Shown here in pieces: positions 5,311-13,668 of a DNA stretch of 15,418 nucleotides. The DNA comes from an uncultured Oscillospiraceae bacterium. Lineage in GTDB: Bacteria > Bacillota > Clostridia > Oscillospirales > Oscillospiraceae. Within the stretch, counting starts at the first letter, position 1. Each line of letters opens with the position of its first letter. The notes beneath the pieces were generated by a model. The model was not told the origin of the DNA and ran no database searches. It saw nothing but the letters and a program-made list of their open reading frames with translations. The stretch is taken from positions 1-15,418 of the forward strand of contig CAAERF010000592.1 of the NCBI GenBank assembly GCA_900758315.1, given 5' to 3'. Position numbers and translations under genes: made by a program.

Positions 5311-6762
5311 ATGGAAAATCTTGATAAACTGGTAAATGAACTGCGCAAACTTCCAACAGAAACACAGTGGTTGGAGTTTAAACACAATAATTATACTCCG
5401 GACATGATTGGTAAGGATATAAGCGCCCTTGCCAACAGTGCTTCTCTTTACGAAAAGAGTTGCGCCTATATGCTTTGGGGAATTGATGACGAAACACACG
5501 AAATTGTTGGAACAGATTACGACCTCCAGACCCTGAAAAAAGGAAATCAGGAGCTGGAAAACTGGCTTCGTTCTCTTTTGAGCAAGAATGCCGATTTTGA
5601 ATTTCACACGGTTCAAATGGCAGAGGAAAAGCGTGTAGGTGTATTGATTATCTATAAAGCAACAAACCAAACAGTAATGTTTGATAAAGTTGATTATATT
5701 CGCGTTGGAAGTTACACAAAACGATTGAGTGAATATCCTGCAATGCAAGCTCAATTGTGGGATAAAATTCGGAATTCTCGATTTGAAGAGCGTTACGCAA
5801 AGCAAGATATGAAGTTGGAAGACGCTCTACGAATGTTGGATTATTCCGTTTATTTTGATAACTGTGGAATTATTCAACCGACGGATTTTGCTGGTGTGGC
5901 GCATTATATGCAACAAGATGAAATTGTTGTAAGGCAAGACAATGGTCTTTATGCAATCACGAATCTTGGTGCAATTCTTTTTGCAAAACGCCTGTCAGAG
6001 TTTCCAAGACTATCAAGAAAAGCTGTTCGGGTAGTTCAATATCAGGGAAACAATCGACTCTCAATGCTTAAGGAGGATATCGGAAACAAGGGATACGCGG
6101 TTGGCTTTGAGGGATTGATGAAATTTATTGAGGCGTTGATTCCCACGCAGGAGCCAATTATAGGGGCTCTGAGAGAGAATCACTCTGCATATCCCATCTT
6201 AGCGATTCGTGAAGCCGTTGCGAATGCGTTAATTCATCAGGACTTCTCAATTTCTGGTACAGGCCCTGTTATCGAAATTTTTGAAAAGAGAATAGAGATT
6301 ACGAATTCCGGAACGCCGCTTGTTGATGTAAGACGTATTATCGACAATCCTCCGAAATCAAGAAACGAAAAATTGGCTTCTTTGATGCGTCGTTTGAGAA
6401 TGTGCGAGGAATTGGGTTCCGGGTGGGATAAAATTGTCAGCAGCTGCGAATTCGCACAGTTGCCGGCTCCGAAAATTGAACTGTACGAGGATAGCACTCG
6501 TGTAGTGTTATTTTCAGAGATTCCGTTTTCTGCAATATCCATCGAGGATAAGCTTTGGGCATGCTATCTTCATGCTTGTATTCGGCAAGTTGAGGGGGAG
6601 CAGCTTACAAATAGTTCTTTAAGAGAGCGATTCGGGTTGAAAGATTCCTCGGCAGGAAGCATTTCAAGACTTATCAAAGAAGCCGTTTCAATGAAACTTA
6701 TTAAACCCCTTGATTCGTCAACAGCACCGCGCTATATGAAGTATATTCCTATTTGGGCTTGA
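5311..6762 (+). CDS. AlbA_2 (Schlafen-like) DNA-binding protein with HATPase domain
   Basis: A 483-residue protein of the widespread family of putative transcriptional regulators with a Schlafen AlbA_2 domain and a C-terminal ATP-binding part. The AlbA_2 domain spans about residues 10-140: WLEFKHN (Glu22, Lys24), DISALANSAS, YMLWGIDD, and YIRVGSYTKRLSE. The GHKL/HATPase_c_4-like segment carries the N-box AIREAVANALIHQDF (298-312), followed by IEIFEKRIEITNSG, and ends in a winged-helix-like tail (about 410-480). It probably binds nucleic acid and regulates genes of the element. AlbA_2 proteins also occur in defence islands, so a role in immunity is possible. It is convergent to the defence operon and has its own promoter. 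Confidence 0.85.
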   Translation: MENLDKLVNELRKLPTETQWLEFKHNNYTPDMIGKDISALANSASLYEKSCAYMLWGIDDETHEIVGTDYDLQTLKKGNQELENWLRSLLSKNADFEFHTVQMAEEKRVGVLIIYKATNQTVMFDKVDYIRVGSYTKRLSEYPAMQAQLWDKIRNSRFEERYAKQDMKLEDALRMLDYSVYFDNCGIIQPTDFAGVAHYMQQDEIVVRQDNGLYAITNLGAILFAKRLSEFPRLSRKAVRVVQYQGNNRLSMLKEDIGNKGYAVGFEGLMKFIEALIPTQEPIIGALRENHSAYPILAIREAVANALIHQDFSISGTGPVIEIFEKRIEITNSGTPLVDVRRIIDNPPKSRNEKLASLMRRLRMCEELGSGWDKIVSSCEFAQLPAPKIELYEDSTRVVLFSEIPFSAISIEDKLWACYLHACIRQVEGEQLTNSSLRERFGLKDSSAGSISRLIKEAVSMKLIKPLDSSTAPRYMKYIPIWA

Positions 6763-6961
6763 TTTAACTTGCTGGTAACTTGCTTGAAGTGCCTAATGTT
6801 TGAAGTCGCCGAAATGCCATCCTAAAAAAGAATCGTCAATTCGATAAAATTTGAAAATTTTCAAAGGGATGCTATATGCCTTTAACTTGCCTACAATTTG
6901 CGGCGCGCTTGCATGACGGAAAATCATATCGTCGCAGAGTACTGGCATCTATTTAACCTAA
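6763..6961. other. Non-coding gap between convergent modules, with a perfect 16-bp palindrome
   Basis: TTTGAAAATTTTCAAA at 6850-6865 is a perfect palindrome. A 26-codon frame with a weak site (AAAGGG) runs 6876-6956 and could be a remnant; I do not recognise the peptide. Otherwise nothing is seen. Confidence 0.4.
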
Positions 6962-7011
6962 ATAAGCACTTGCCTTGACCCGCGTGGAGTAAGGTAAGTG
7001 CTTATCTTTTT
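6962..7011 (+). terminator. Terminator between the convergent AlbA_2 and DUF262 genes
   Basis: A 15-bp stem (6962-6976 with 6991-7005), perfect apart from one G-T/A-C position, with a 14-nt loop. On the plus strand it is followed by CTTTTTAT. The minus-strand flank is less T-rich but could also work, so it may be bidirectional. Confidence 0.85.
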
Positions 7012-8791
7012 ATATAAGTGAAGCGCCAAATTGCTGAATTACTTCATCAGAATCCTTGCCGGAAATCGTTCTTCCCGTAGCCTTTTCAATTGCATTCAAG
7101 AGCCTCTTTGCTCGATCTATAATAAAATCTTGGAAGGCATCTTGCCGCAAAAGTACATGATTAATCCAATGTGATTCCACGTATTTGTCAAGAACATCTG
7201 CTGATACAGAGCCCTTCTTTTCGAGTTTCTTCAAATAAGCAGAAGGTGCCACACCGCCTATTTCACGGTTGCTGGCCGCAGCAATTGGGGTTTTGTTTAT
7301 GATGCTATTCCACTTAATTTTATCGTAATGCTGCCCTACACAGTAATCCTTTGGGAATATATGGTGGATATCTATTTTTTCATTAGAATAAGTAGAAAAG
7401 TCCATCTCGGCACCAGAAATAAAATCCATGGCGTGGTTCTTCAGGATCATGGCCATTATTCCCTTATAGGCAGCGGATTGTCTGGACTGGAGGCTGAGCA
7501 ATCTTGTGGGATTGAAGAAAAAGTCAGTTACCGTTTTAGGTATGTCACCTTCATTAGTAATCCAGCAAATCACCTGCGCAATATCATTTGCATATCGTGT
7601 TTCGTTTGCAGATCCGTACAATTCACCAAATACGCCACACCAATACCACTGTTTTACTTTGTTCTTGACATTTGTGGTGTTGATTTTATTATTTGTCATC
7701 AGTACGGTACAAATTGCCGAAAGAGGAATCAGTTGTGTACTATAAGGCAAGTCTCGGCTGGAAAAAATACGTTCCTCCATCAAAAGTTTTTCGGCTATAA
7801 CAAACCCTTTGCAAAGATCATCTGCATACTGCTTATAAGCCTGAAGGGGTAAAGCAAGGACATCTTTCTTTTTGCAGCTTACGGTTCCGCCCGATTTGAA
7901 CGATGATAACAATGTAAGTGCCGTAAGAAAATCCGTTGCTGTCACAATATTTAATATATCCCCGGAAAAATACTTGCGCTGCCGGTCTTCCCAATCCTGC
8001 CGCAGTTGAAAATTATCCATGGCAAATATAGCGGTTACCAGTTCAAACACAGTGAGAGAAACGCCACCTGTATTGACATTCTCGAACACCTGGCAAACGG
8101 CTTCTTTTGGGGTGTCCTTATCGAGCAGAATAACTGGCATCTTATACCGCTGAGTTGGGCTGATAATGGTTGAAAATAACTTTGTGAATTGCTGTATTAC
8201 TGCTGGATCATACTTGTGAAATTCATAGTATTCATTTTGCCATTTCTGCTGTTCGTTTGTATCCAGAATAATATTCAACGGGAACATTTTGTGCTCAAAT
8301 TCATAATTTCTGGCAGACAAATCCAAATCAATATGCCTGCCAAAATCGGAGGTAATCTGCCGCGACTCTGGAACAGAAATTACGATTTCTTCATCATCGG
8401 CAGAGAGATCCAGTGCTTTGTCAATAGACAGATAGTAGAAACGATTTATGAGTTTTCCCTTGTCGGTTTTGGTGTGAACAGCGTTCTTGCTATATAGAGC
8501 ATTATAGAGAGAAGTAAGGCGTTGCTGTCCGTCTAAAATCAGTTCGTCAGGAGCCACATCTTTGTTTTGGTTAGGTGACCCTTCTATCGGTTTATGCTTA
8601 AAGTGGATACTTTCGTTTCCATAGGACAGAAACATGGCAGCTCCGACGGGATAATTGTGAATGACACTGAGAATCAGGGCTTTAATTCTATTATCATCCC
8701 ATACCCAGCCACGTTGAAAATCTGGTAACTGCGCTTTCCCCTCAGCTATTGCTTTCATTAAATCTGTAAGAGGTCGATCATTTGTTTGCAT
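7010..8791 (-). CDS. DUF262-HNH nuclease, GmrSD/BrxU-type (type IV restriction-like)
   Basis: A 593-residue protein with an N-terminal DUF262 (GmrS/ParB-like) domain: QLPDFQRGWVW at residues 21-31 and the DGQQR motif at 87-91. A DUF1524-like HNH nuclease domain lies at the C-terminus: DIHHIFPK at 474-481, followed by the conserved Asn region WNSIINKTPI and SNREIGG. Fused DUF262-DUF1524 proteins such as GmrSD, BrxU and SspE use a nucleotide-sensing half and a DNA-cutting half, often against modified phage DNA. Both active regions look intact. The frame opens at GTG 8821, but ATG 8791 has AGGTG five bases upstream and gives the usual family start close to PLTDL. It is the last gene of the minus-strand defence cluster, about 140 bp after the ASCH gene. 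Confidence 0.88.
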   Translation of the reverse strand: MQTNDRPLTDLMKAIAEGKAQLPDFQRGWVWDDNRIKALILSVIHNYPVGAAMFLSYGNESIHFKHKPIEGSPNQNKDVAPDELILDGQQRLTSLYNALYSKNAVHTKTDKGKLINRFYYLSIDKALDLSADDEEIVISVPESRQITSDFGRHIDLDLSARNYEFEHKMFPLNIILDTNEQQKWQNEYYEFHKYDPAVIQQFTKLFSTIISPTQRYKMPVILLDKDTPKEAVCQVFENVNTGGVSLTVFELVTAIFAMDNFQLRQDWEDRQRKYFSGDILNIVTATDFLTALTLLSSFKSGGTVSCKKKDVLALPLQAYKQYADDLCKGFVIAEKLLMEERIFSSRDLPYSTQLIPLSAICTVLMTNNKINTTNVKNKVKQWYWCGVFGELYGSANETRYANDIAQVICWITNEGDIPKTVTDFFFNPTRLLSLQSRQSAAYKGIMAMILKNHAMDFISGAEMDFSTYSNEKIDIHHIFPKDYCVGQHYDKIKWNSIINKTPIAAASNREIGGVAPSAYLKKLEKKGSVSADVLDKYVESHWINHVLLRQDAFQDFIIDRAKRLLNAIEKATGRTISGKDSDEVIQQFGASLI

Positions 8792-8931
8792 ACAATCACC
8801 TACTGGCATATTTTGTGACACTATTATGAATTACTTTGTGCTACTCTACTATTTCTGGCGTTAACGAGGTCGATTTCTTGCTTGATAATATTCCTGATTG
8901 ACGTTTTTGGAAATCGAAAATGTAATAATTG
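8792..8931. other. Gap between ASCH and DUF262 genes
   Basis: About 140 bp, AT-rich. A TTGACA on the minus strand (8930-8935) overlaps the ASCH stop codon but has no -10 at proper spacing. No clear promoter or terminator is seen, so transcription read-through from the operon is the simplest reading. Confidence 0.4.
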
Positions 8932-9315
8932 TCAATCGTTTTGCTGTTTCAGGTAAATAAAAGACTGTGGCACATGTGTAACACCATAATCTTTTAATGC
9001 TTTTGGCGTTTCATAAGCTCGAACATTTGTAAGCTTATACGCAACGGCCACTTCTCTGTTTTTGTAGTACTCCTTAAAAAAAGACACCGGGATGCCTGAA
9101 CCACATCTGGTTTTCTTCCAAATTTCAGTGGGTTTTCCAACCAAAACACATTCTATTTCAGCTTCACCTACCACTTGACTTTTGGGGGCAGTGGCATAAA
9201 ATATGATTTTTTTTATATCATCACGGCATTTTCGAGTACGAAACTCATACCTTTTTGTGCCTTCGATAATCATTTCTGCATATTGAGGCTTAATCGATAA
9301 TAACATTGCTGACAT
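8932..9315 (-). CDS. ASCH-domain protein
   Basis: A 127-residue protein consisting of a single ASCH (PUA-like) fold. It starts AMLLSIKPQYAEMIIEGTKRYEFR and so contains the ASCH signature G-x-K-x-x-E-x-R (GTKRYEFR at about residues 19-26). A strand FYATAPKSQVVGEAEI follows, then a C-terminal strand AVAYKLTNV and VPQSFIYL. ASCH proteins bind RNA or modified nucleosides. In E. coli YqfB, an N4-acetylcytidine amidohydrolase, the equivalent segment is GRKTITIR. The Lys is conserved here, but the Thr position is Glu, so the same chemistry cannot be assumed. ATG 9315 has AAAAGGG eight bases upstream and overlaps the end of the GNAT gene by 26 bp, implying coupled expression. Confidence 0.85.
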   Translation of the reverse strand: MSAMLLSIKPQYAEMIIEGTKRYEFRTRKCRDDIKKIIFYATAPKSQVVGEAEIECVLVGKPTEIWKKTRCGSGIPVSFFKEYYKNREVAVAYKLTNVRAYETPKALKDYGVTHVPQSFIYLKQQND

Positions 9316-10384
9316 CTATATTTCCCTTTTCCAAAATACTCTTAAATGCGGTTGAATTCAGTGGAATCAATGCAGGATATGTGTTTCCCCAATAGCCATT
9401 TCGATCAAGCCAATCCATATTCACATTATTTCCCTCGCCAAAATATCCGTAGTAGAGCATCTCAATAACAAGAAGATTTCGGTCATTGGAATACCGTTGT
9501 CGTAATTCTTCTTGGTTAAATACCGATTTGTTACCAATTTTATGCAACAAGGTTTCGAAGGACATCAGATGATTCCAGTTCTCTTTTGCTTGGATGATTT
9601 TAGTTACCACACAGAAGGAAGTGATGCACGAACGGTATCTCTTTCCGTCTCCTTCTGTATATCTGCGATAGATAAGAATGGGATCTCCTACATCATATGG
9701 CAACTTAGAATACTGAGCACCGACATATACTTTGCTAAGGCCGTTACTTACATTCATAGCCACAGCATTTTGTAAAGTGTTATTTTTGAGTTCCGAATAA
9801 GGGAACATTGTATCATGGTAGGTATCATTGATAATAAGATACCCTGAAGAATGAAAGTTCGGATTGATAAAGGGAAAAGACTTATACGGGTCACTATAAT
9901 CAATGTTATGACGGCTCTTTATGTACACGCCTTCTCCATTTAAATTGTATCCGGCTTTATGAAAGCCAAACTTTTCAAGCTGTGAAATCAACAGATCCTG
10001 CTTATCAAATGCTGTAACATAAATTTCATCCGTTCCGGATTTTTGCCATTTCCACAGAACTAATCCGATTGCACCTTCACCCAGTCGCTGACCACGAAAG
10101 CGCTCGGCAATCTTCATTGTGCTAATTTTTACTCGATTACAAGCAGCTAGGGTGCCGCCTTTCAACTCAATCGGCTCATTTTCATTCTTTATACAGATAA
10201 AGGCACCAAGTCCCTGATCATCGGAAAACACCAATGCGGTACGACCTTCCTGCGCTTTGTTCTTAAACCAGACAGAAAACGACGGCGAGGACGCACTTCC
10301 CGGATAATCGTTTTTCAGGGTTGCGAAAAATGGATCATCAAGATTGATTTCACTGAACTTGCGAAGTGAAAATTTTCCAGGCAC
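9290..10384 (-). CDS. GNAT acetyltransferase fused to a PUA-like (ASCH/EVE-type) domain
   Basis: A 364-residue two-domain protein. Residues about 1-160 form a GNAT fold with the acetyl-CoA pyrophosphate loop RFRGQRLGEGAIG (95-107: R-G-x-x-x-G-x-G/A), a preceding strand RVKISTMKIAE, and FGFHKAGY at the typical C-terminal strand. Residues about 205-350 look like a PUA-like/ASCH-type beta barrel (SKVYVGAQYSKLPYDVGDPILIYRRY, split as VYVGAQYSKLPY and DVGDPILIYRRY, then ITSFCVVTKI). The start is GTG 10384 with AGGGGG seven bases upstream. The acceptor is unknown: tRNA-acetylating toxins, protein acetyltransferases and DNA-modifying GNATs such as phage Mu Mom are all precedents. The gene overlaps the ASCH gene and follows the specificity gene by 82 bp, so it belongs to the defence operon. 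Confidence 0.8.
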   Translation of the reverse strand: MPGKFSLRKFSEINLDDPFFATLKNDYPGSASSPSFSVWFKNKAQEGRTALVFSDDQGLGAFICIKNENEPIELKGGTLAACNRVKISTMKIAERFRGQRLGEGAIGLVLWKWQKSGTDEIYVTAFDKQDLLISQLEKFGFHKAGYNLNGEGVYIKSRHNIDYSDPYKSFPFINPNFHSSGYLIINDTYHDTMFPYSELKNNTLQNAVAMNVSNGLSKVYVGAQYSKLPYDVGDPILIYRRYTEGDGKRYRSCITSFCVVTKIIQAKENWNHLMSFETLLHKIGNKSVFNQEELRQRYSNDRNLLVIEMLYYGYFGEGNNVNMDWLDRNGYWGNTYPALIPLNSTAFKSILEKGNIDVSNVIID

Positions 10385-10466
10385 AAAAACGCCCCCTTTT
10401 TATAAATCCAGAGATGGCTTTATCGGTGATAATGGCAATTTCCCTAAAAGTAACGAGCATGTACTA

Positions 10467-11585
10467 TCAGTACCTTTTCGTTACCGCTTTTGTCGTTTCA
10501 ATCTTTTGGTTTGCATAAAGAACAACTTCTTTAATGACCAGTTTCTGAACAGCGGAAATCAATGTTTCCATGGTGGTATAATCCGGTTTTCCATCTTTTG
10601 CAGGAATCTGCATTTTAAAATGTAGACTTTGAGAACTGCGCAATTTTTTACCATAAGAATATTTTCCGTGCAAAGACCTTTCCATTGCAGTTGTAAAAAA
10701 TAGCATCGTAGCTTTGGAATATGTGTGATCTGTACTCCAATACACACCAGTATCATCACCTGCGCCAAAATCATAGTTTCGATAGAAGCAATTTCCAAAA
10801 ATATCAATTGTTATGGAGTTTTTGCGAAAAAAAGCAACAGGGTTTGAAATATAGCCTACTATACCTGAATTAGTTGTTCCGGACATAACGAATGGAACGT
10901 TTCCAGTAAGTTGATCTTCTTTCTTTAATCGGCGGCCTTGTTTGATATTATTGAATATTTCTATGAACTCGAACTCTTTGAAATGAACTTCTTTGTTTTT
11001 GATTTTTTCGATGGTTGCAATTTCCTTTTCTGTCAGCTCATAATTATCCAGTCCGCTTACTGCTAAGTAAGCGGACAGCTCCGCTACACGCTCCGCTTCC
11101 AGCTCCGCTATAAAAGAATCCATAAAAGCAAAATCGATTTTGCCATTGCTAACTGGAAGTGTAATAATATCTTCTTGGATTTTTGCTTTGCTTATACTAT
11201 TTCCCCAAGAATATTTTCTGTGAAGGCTTTTATAAACACACGAAGCCATATAAAGAAATGCTGCTTTTGATGGAGTTCCTTTTTTCAAATACAGGGCTAA
11301 ATTATGACTGTCGTTGGAATAGAAATCTTTACTCTGATAAGTTACGACAAAGGTTTTTCCTCCGATGAAGATACAATTACCCTTTTCGAGATGTTCTTTA
11401 TCATATTTAATATAAGAGCTTACTGCGTTGTTTTCAGAACTTGCACATAAATATGGCGTTTCTCCGCTGCCAGCAATAATGTCAGATGCCAAAAGATTCG
11501 ATGTGTTTTTTACCACAAAAATGTCTGTAAGCCGAAATTCGCCCCACTTAACGGCGCTTAGCTTTTCGCTAAGTGAGGCATTCAT
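10467..11585 (-). CDS. Restriction-modification specificity subunit (two TRDs), BcgI-B-like
   Basis: A 372-residue S subunit that provides DNA sequence recognition for the adjacent nuclease-methyltransferase. Two target recognition domains are visible as an internal duplication. TRD1 (about 12-155) starts KWGEFRLTDIF and ends with SLHRKYSWG, LPVSNGKIDFAFMDSFI. TRD2 (about 200-345) starts HFKEFEFIEIF and ends with SLHGKYSYG, IPAKDGKPDYTTMETLI. Each is followed by a helix (about 150-195 and 340-370) serving as a spacer. Two TRDs imply a bipartite recognition site. The start ATG (11583-11585) overlaps the stop of the upstream gene as ATGA, so the two are translationally coupled. The central helix is encoded by three tandem 12-bp repeats. 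Length is close to that of BcgI B (about 340 residues). Confidence 0.92.
   Translation of the reverse strand: MNASLSEKLSAVKWGEFRLTDIFVVKNTSNLLASDIIAGSGETPYLCASSENNAVSSYIKYDKEHLEKGNCIFIGGKTFVVTYQSKDFYSNDSHNLALYLKKGTPSKAAFLYMASCVYKSLHRKYSWGNSISKAKIQEDIITLPVSNGKIDFAFMDSFIAELEAERVAELSAYLAVSGLDNYELTEKEIATIEKIKNKEVHFKEFEFIEIFNNIKQGRRLKKEDQLTGNVPFVMSGTTNSGIVGYISNPVAFFRKNSITIDIFGNCFYRNYDFGAGDDTGVYWSTDHTYSKATMLFFTTAMERSLHGKYSYGKKLRSSQSLHFKMQIPAKDGKPDYTTMETLISAVQKLVIKEVVLYANQKIETTKAVTKRY
11051..11076. repeat. 10-bp perfect inverted repeat next to the spacer repeats
   Basis: GTCCGCTTAC (11051-11060) and GTAAGCGGAC (11067-11076), with a 6-nt loop, lie inside the specificity gene and encode part of SAYLAVSGL. 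The block touches the 12-bp repeats. Confidence 0.75.
11073..11108 (-). repeat. Three tandem 12-bp repeats in the specificity-gene spacer
   Basis: On the minus strand the units are GCGGAGCTGGAA, GCGGAGCGTGTA and GCGGAGCTGTCC, encoding AELE, AERV and AELS (residues 160-171). They lie exactly in the helix between the two TRDs. The layout matches the 12-bp TAEL repeats of the EcoR124/EcoDXXI HsdS proteins. Confidence 0.85.
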
Positions 11586-13624
11586 TTTCCCAGGCGGTCA
11601 TCCTCCAGGTTCTGATTTTTCAAAAGATTTGATACTTCCCATGCCAGATAATCGCTGACGGTTTTCTTGAAATCTTCCAGTGTCGGCTTTGTGTCGATGG
11701 GAGCCGTCTGATTCCAGTCTGCGCCATTTTCAGGGTCGATCGTTCCCTCGTAATATTCCTTTTCCGTAAAGATATTTAATTTGGCTTTTCCGAAGCGAAC
11801 AAGGTCAACCAGCTCCTGATAGCGCTCCTTGGCGTGGTCGGTATCACGTAGATTGCAGCTTGCTTTTTTACGGTTCGTTCTCGTATATCCATCTACAGAG
11901 AAATCTATGAACTTGACGGTATCATCTTTTTGGTGAGTTTCCCCGACGCGGAAAACATATATATTTGTCTGAACGCTGGACTTGCCAATGAAAAGGTCCA
12001 TCGGCATTTTGATGCTTGCAAGCAGCGTGCTGTGTTTCAAAATTCGCTTGTTATATTCCGTTGCCTTGCCGCTGCCTGCGGAGTTTTGGATGATGATGGC
12101 GGCGTAGCCTTTGCTCATCATTGAGAGAGCTTTTTCAACGAAAACCATTCCATTGCCCGGTGCGGAATACGGTGGATTCAGAACAAACGCATCAGCTGGG
12201 AATTTTTCATCCGTTTTGCCAAAGCCATAGTTGCCGTTAAACTCTTTCAGAGAGTCTTTGTTCAAAATATTAGAACTGCCGTCACCCATCAAAATCATGT
12301 TGAGGATGGCAAGCATATACACCTCTGACAGAATCTCGAGTCCAAGAAGCTGATTGGCCTTTATTGCGGCAGATTTACGCGCAAATTCGTCGGGAGATTT
12401 AATTTTGTTTTTTGCATCGTTGAGCATTTCGTTCATAGCCGCAACGAGAAGACCTGCAGAGCCAGTTGCAAAATCCCATACATAGGAATCCATATTTACT
12501 CTAGCGAGCCTTGCTAAAAGAGTTGCAACATAGGCGGGCGTTAGAACGACATCGTTTAACTTGTCTTGAGAAAAGCCCAGCCAGCTATACATCTCATTGA
12601 ATAACTTACCGGTAAAGTCCGTGGTAAGACCGATTTTATAGTATATACCAAGGTCATCAACAATTTTTGTAAATACACGTTTGAGCTGACTTTCTCCGGT
12701 TTCGACCTTGTTAATATTATCCGTTGTCAGTGTATTCTGTAATGTGCGGACAATCATATCGCGCTTTTCCTGCGGAAGATTCTTTTCGTCCAGAAAAGCC
12801 TTGATTTTGCGGAGGATAATATCACCGTCACGGTTTCCGGTTTCGGTTGAAGATTTCAACTCGGATTTTTCAAGAGCAGCCACTCTACCGGGAACGCCGA
12901 GCGTCGCAATGATGGACGCAGCCACAAGATATACGCGATCGCGCTCGCTCAAGCCTTTTTCGTTCTGATAAATATCATTATTCAGCTTTACAAGGCTTGC
13001 GTTGATTTCCCGTTCTCGCTGCTCTTTTAGTTTCTCGATTTCGTCCGGTGTAAGCTTGAGGCGCTTTACTTTTTCGATGAAATTATCAAAATTTGATTTC
13101 TTGAGGAATGAAAAATCTGTGTAATTATCGATTTTCTGCCCGATACCGAAGTTGCTTTTAGATACATAATATACGCCGATTTCATGTTCCAGCTTTCCGG
13201 CTTCTGTTTTGTAACCGGTCATTCCTATGGCGATTATGTCAGTATAGCTCGTATAATGCAGAAGTGCGTTTGCATAGTGAACGGCACCGTTTACCGCATA
13301 AGAATTGATATGCTTAAAATCGGGTTGGTTCTTGGCGGTTTTATTTGCAACTTTACCCTCGGAATCAAGGGCAACGAGTTTATCTTTATAGCCCTTGTAC
13401 TCGATCAGGACGGGATAATTCACCATGTTTTTGTCCCGCAAAAGTAGTTTGGCATCCGGACGATTTCCGCCAACGCCGCCATTTTTCGAGAAGTATTCGT
13501 CTAGCGCCCGATCGATTTCTGTATTGAGCGACTCCTGTTCGAGCTTGTAATCAAGTTTGTAAGATCGCATCCAACCATTTGCTAAATCAGCAACGTTCGG
13601 TTCAACAGATTGAATTTTAGCCAT
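11582..13624 (-). CDS. Fused restriction endonuclease/N6-adenine methyltransferase, BcgI-A-like (type IIB)
   Basis: A 680-residue RM polypeptide. The N-terminal ~200 residues carry a PD-(D/E)xK-like nuclease motif: RPDAKLLL (Pro56, Asp57), then VLIEYKG (Glu75-x-Lys77), with an upstream acidic helix (TEIDRALDEY). A helical region follows, then an HsdM/gamma-class methyltransferase core: VWDFATGSAG (SAM-binding loop, 382-391), LLGLE (426-430) and the catalytic NPPY (483-486). Length and layout match BcgI A (about 640 residues), which works with a separate S subunit and cuts on both sides of a bipartite site. No hsdR gene is present, and none is needed if this reading is right. ATG 13624 follows GGGGGA. 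Its stop overlaps the S start. All key residues appear intact; cutting behaviour is inferred. Confidence 0.9.
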   Translation of the reverse strand: MAKIQSVEPNVADLANGWMRSYKLDYKLEQESLNTEIDRALDEYFSKNGGVGGNRPDAKLLLRDKNMVNYPVLIEYKGYKDKLVALDSEGKVANKTAKNQPDFKHINSYAVNGAVHYANALLHYTSYTDIIAIGMTGYKTEAGKLEHEIGVYYVSKSNFGIGQKIDNYTDFSFLKKSNFDNFIEKVKRLKLTPDEIEKLKEQREREINASLVKLNNDIYQNEKGLSERDRVYLVAASIIATLGVPGRVAALEKSELKSSTETGNRDGDIILRKIKAFLDEKNLPQEKRDMIVRTLQNTLTTDNINKVETGESQLKRVFTKIVDDLGIYYKIGLTTDFTGKLFNEMYSWLGFSQDKLNDVVLTPAYVATLLARLARVNMDSYVWDFATGSAGLLVAAMNEMLNDAKNKIKSPDEFARKSAAIKANQLLGLEILSEVYMLAILNMILMGDGSSNILNKDSLKEFNGNYGFGKTDEKFPADAFVLNPPYSAPGNGMVFVEKALSMMSKGYAAIIIQNSAGSGKATEYNKRILKHSTLLASIKMPMDLFIGKSSVQTNIYVFRVGETHQKDDTVKFIDFSVDGYTRTNRKKASCNLRDTDHAKERYQELVDLVRFGKAKLNIFTEKEYYEGTIDPENGADWNQTAPIDTKPTLEDFKKTVSDYLAWEVSNLLKNQNLEDDRLGK

Positions 13625-13668
13625 TCTTTTCCCCCAAGGTAATACTTAAATATCTAAATATAAATTTT

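Noticed and set aside
5245..5805. Minus-strand frame opposite the AlbA_2 gene
   Set aside because: Antisense shadow of a well-supported gene with its own promoter and motifs.
7328..7852. Plus-strand frame opposite the DUF262 gene
   Set aside because: Antisense to an intact DUF262-HNH protein; no supporting signals.
8930..8935. TTGACA as promoter of the DUF262 gene
   Set aside because: No acceptable -10 hexamer at 16-18 bp; the match overlaps the ASCH stop codon by chance.
11073..11108. CRISPR-like or intergenic tandem repeat
   Set aside because: The 12-bp units are contiguous, in frame and coding; there are no spacers.
10467..11585. Invertible, phase-variable S locus
   Set aside because: Only one S gene and no recombinase linked to it are visible; the inverted repeat found is local and too short to flank an invertible cassette.
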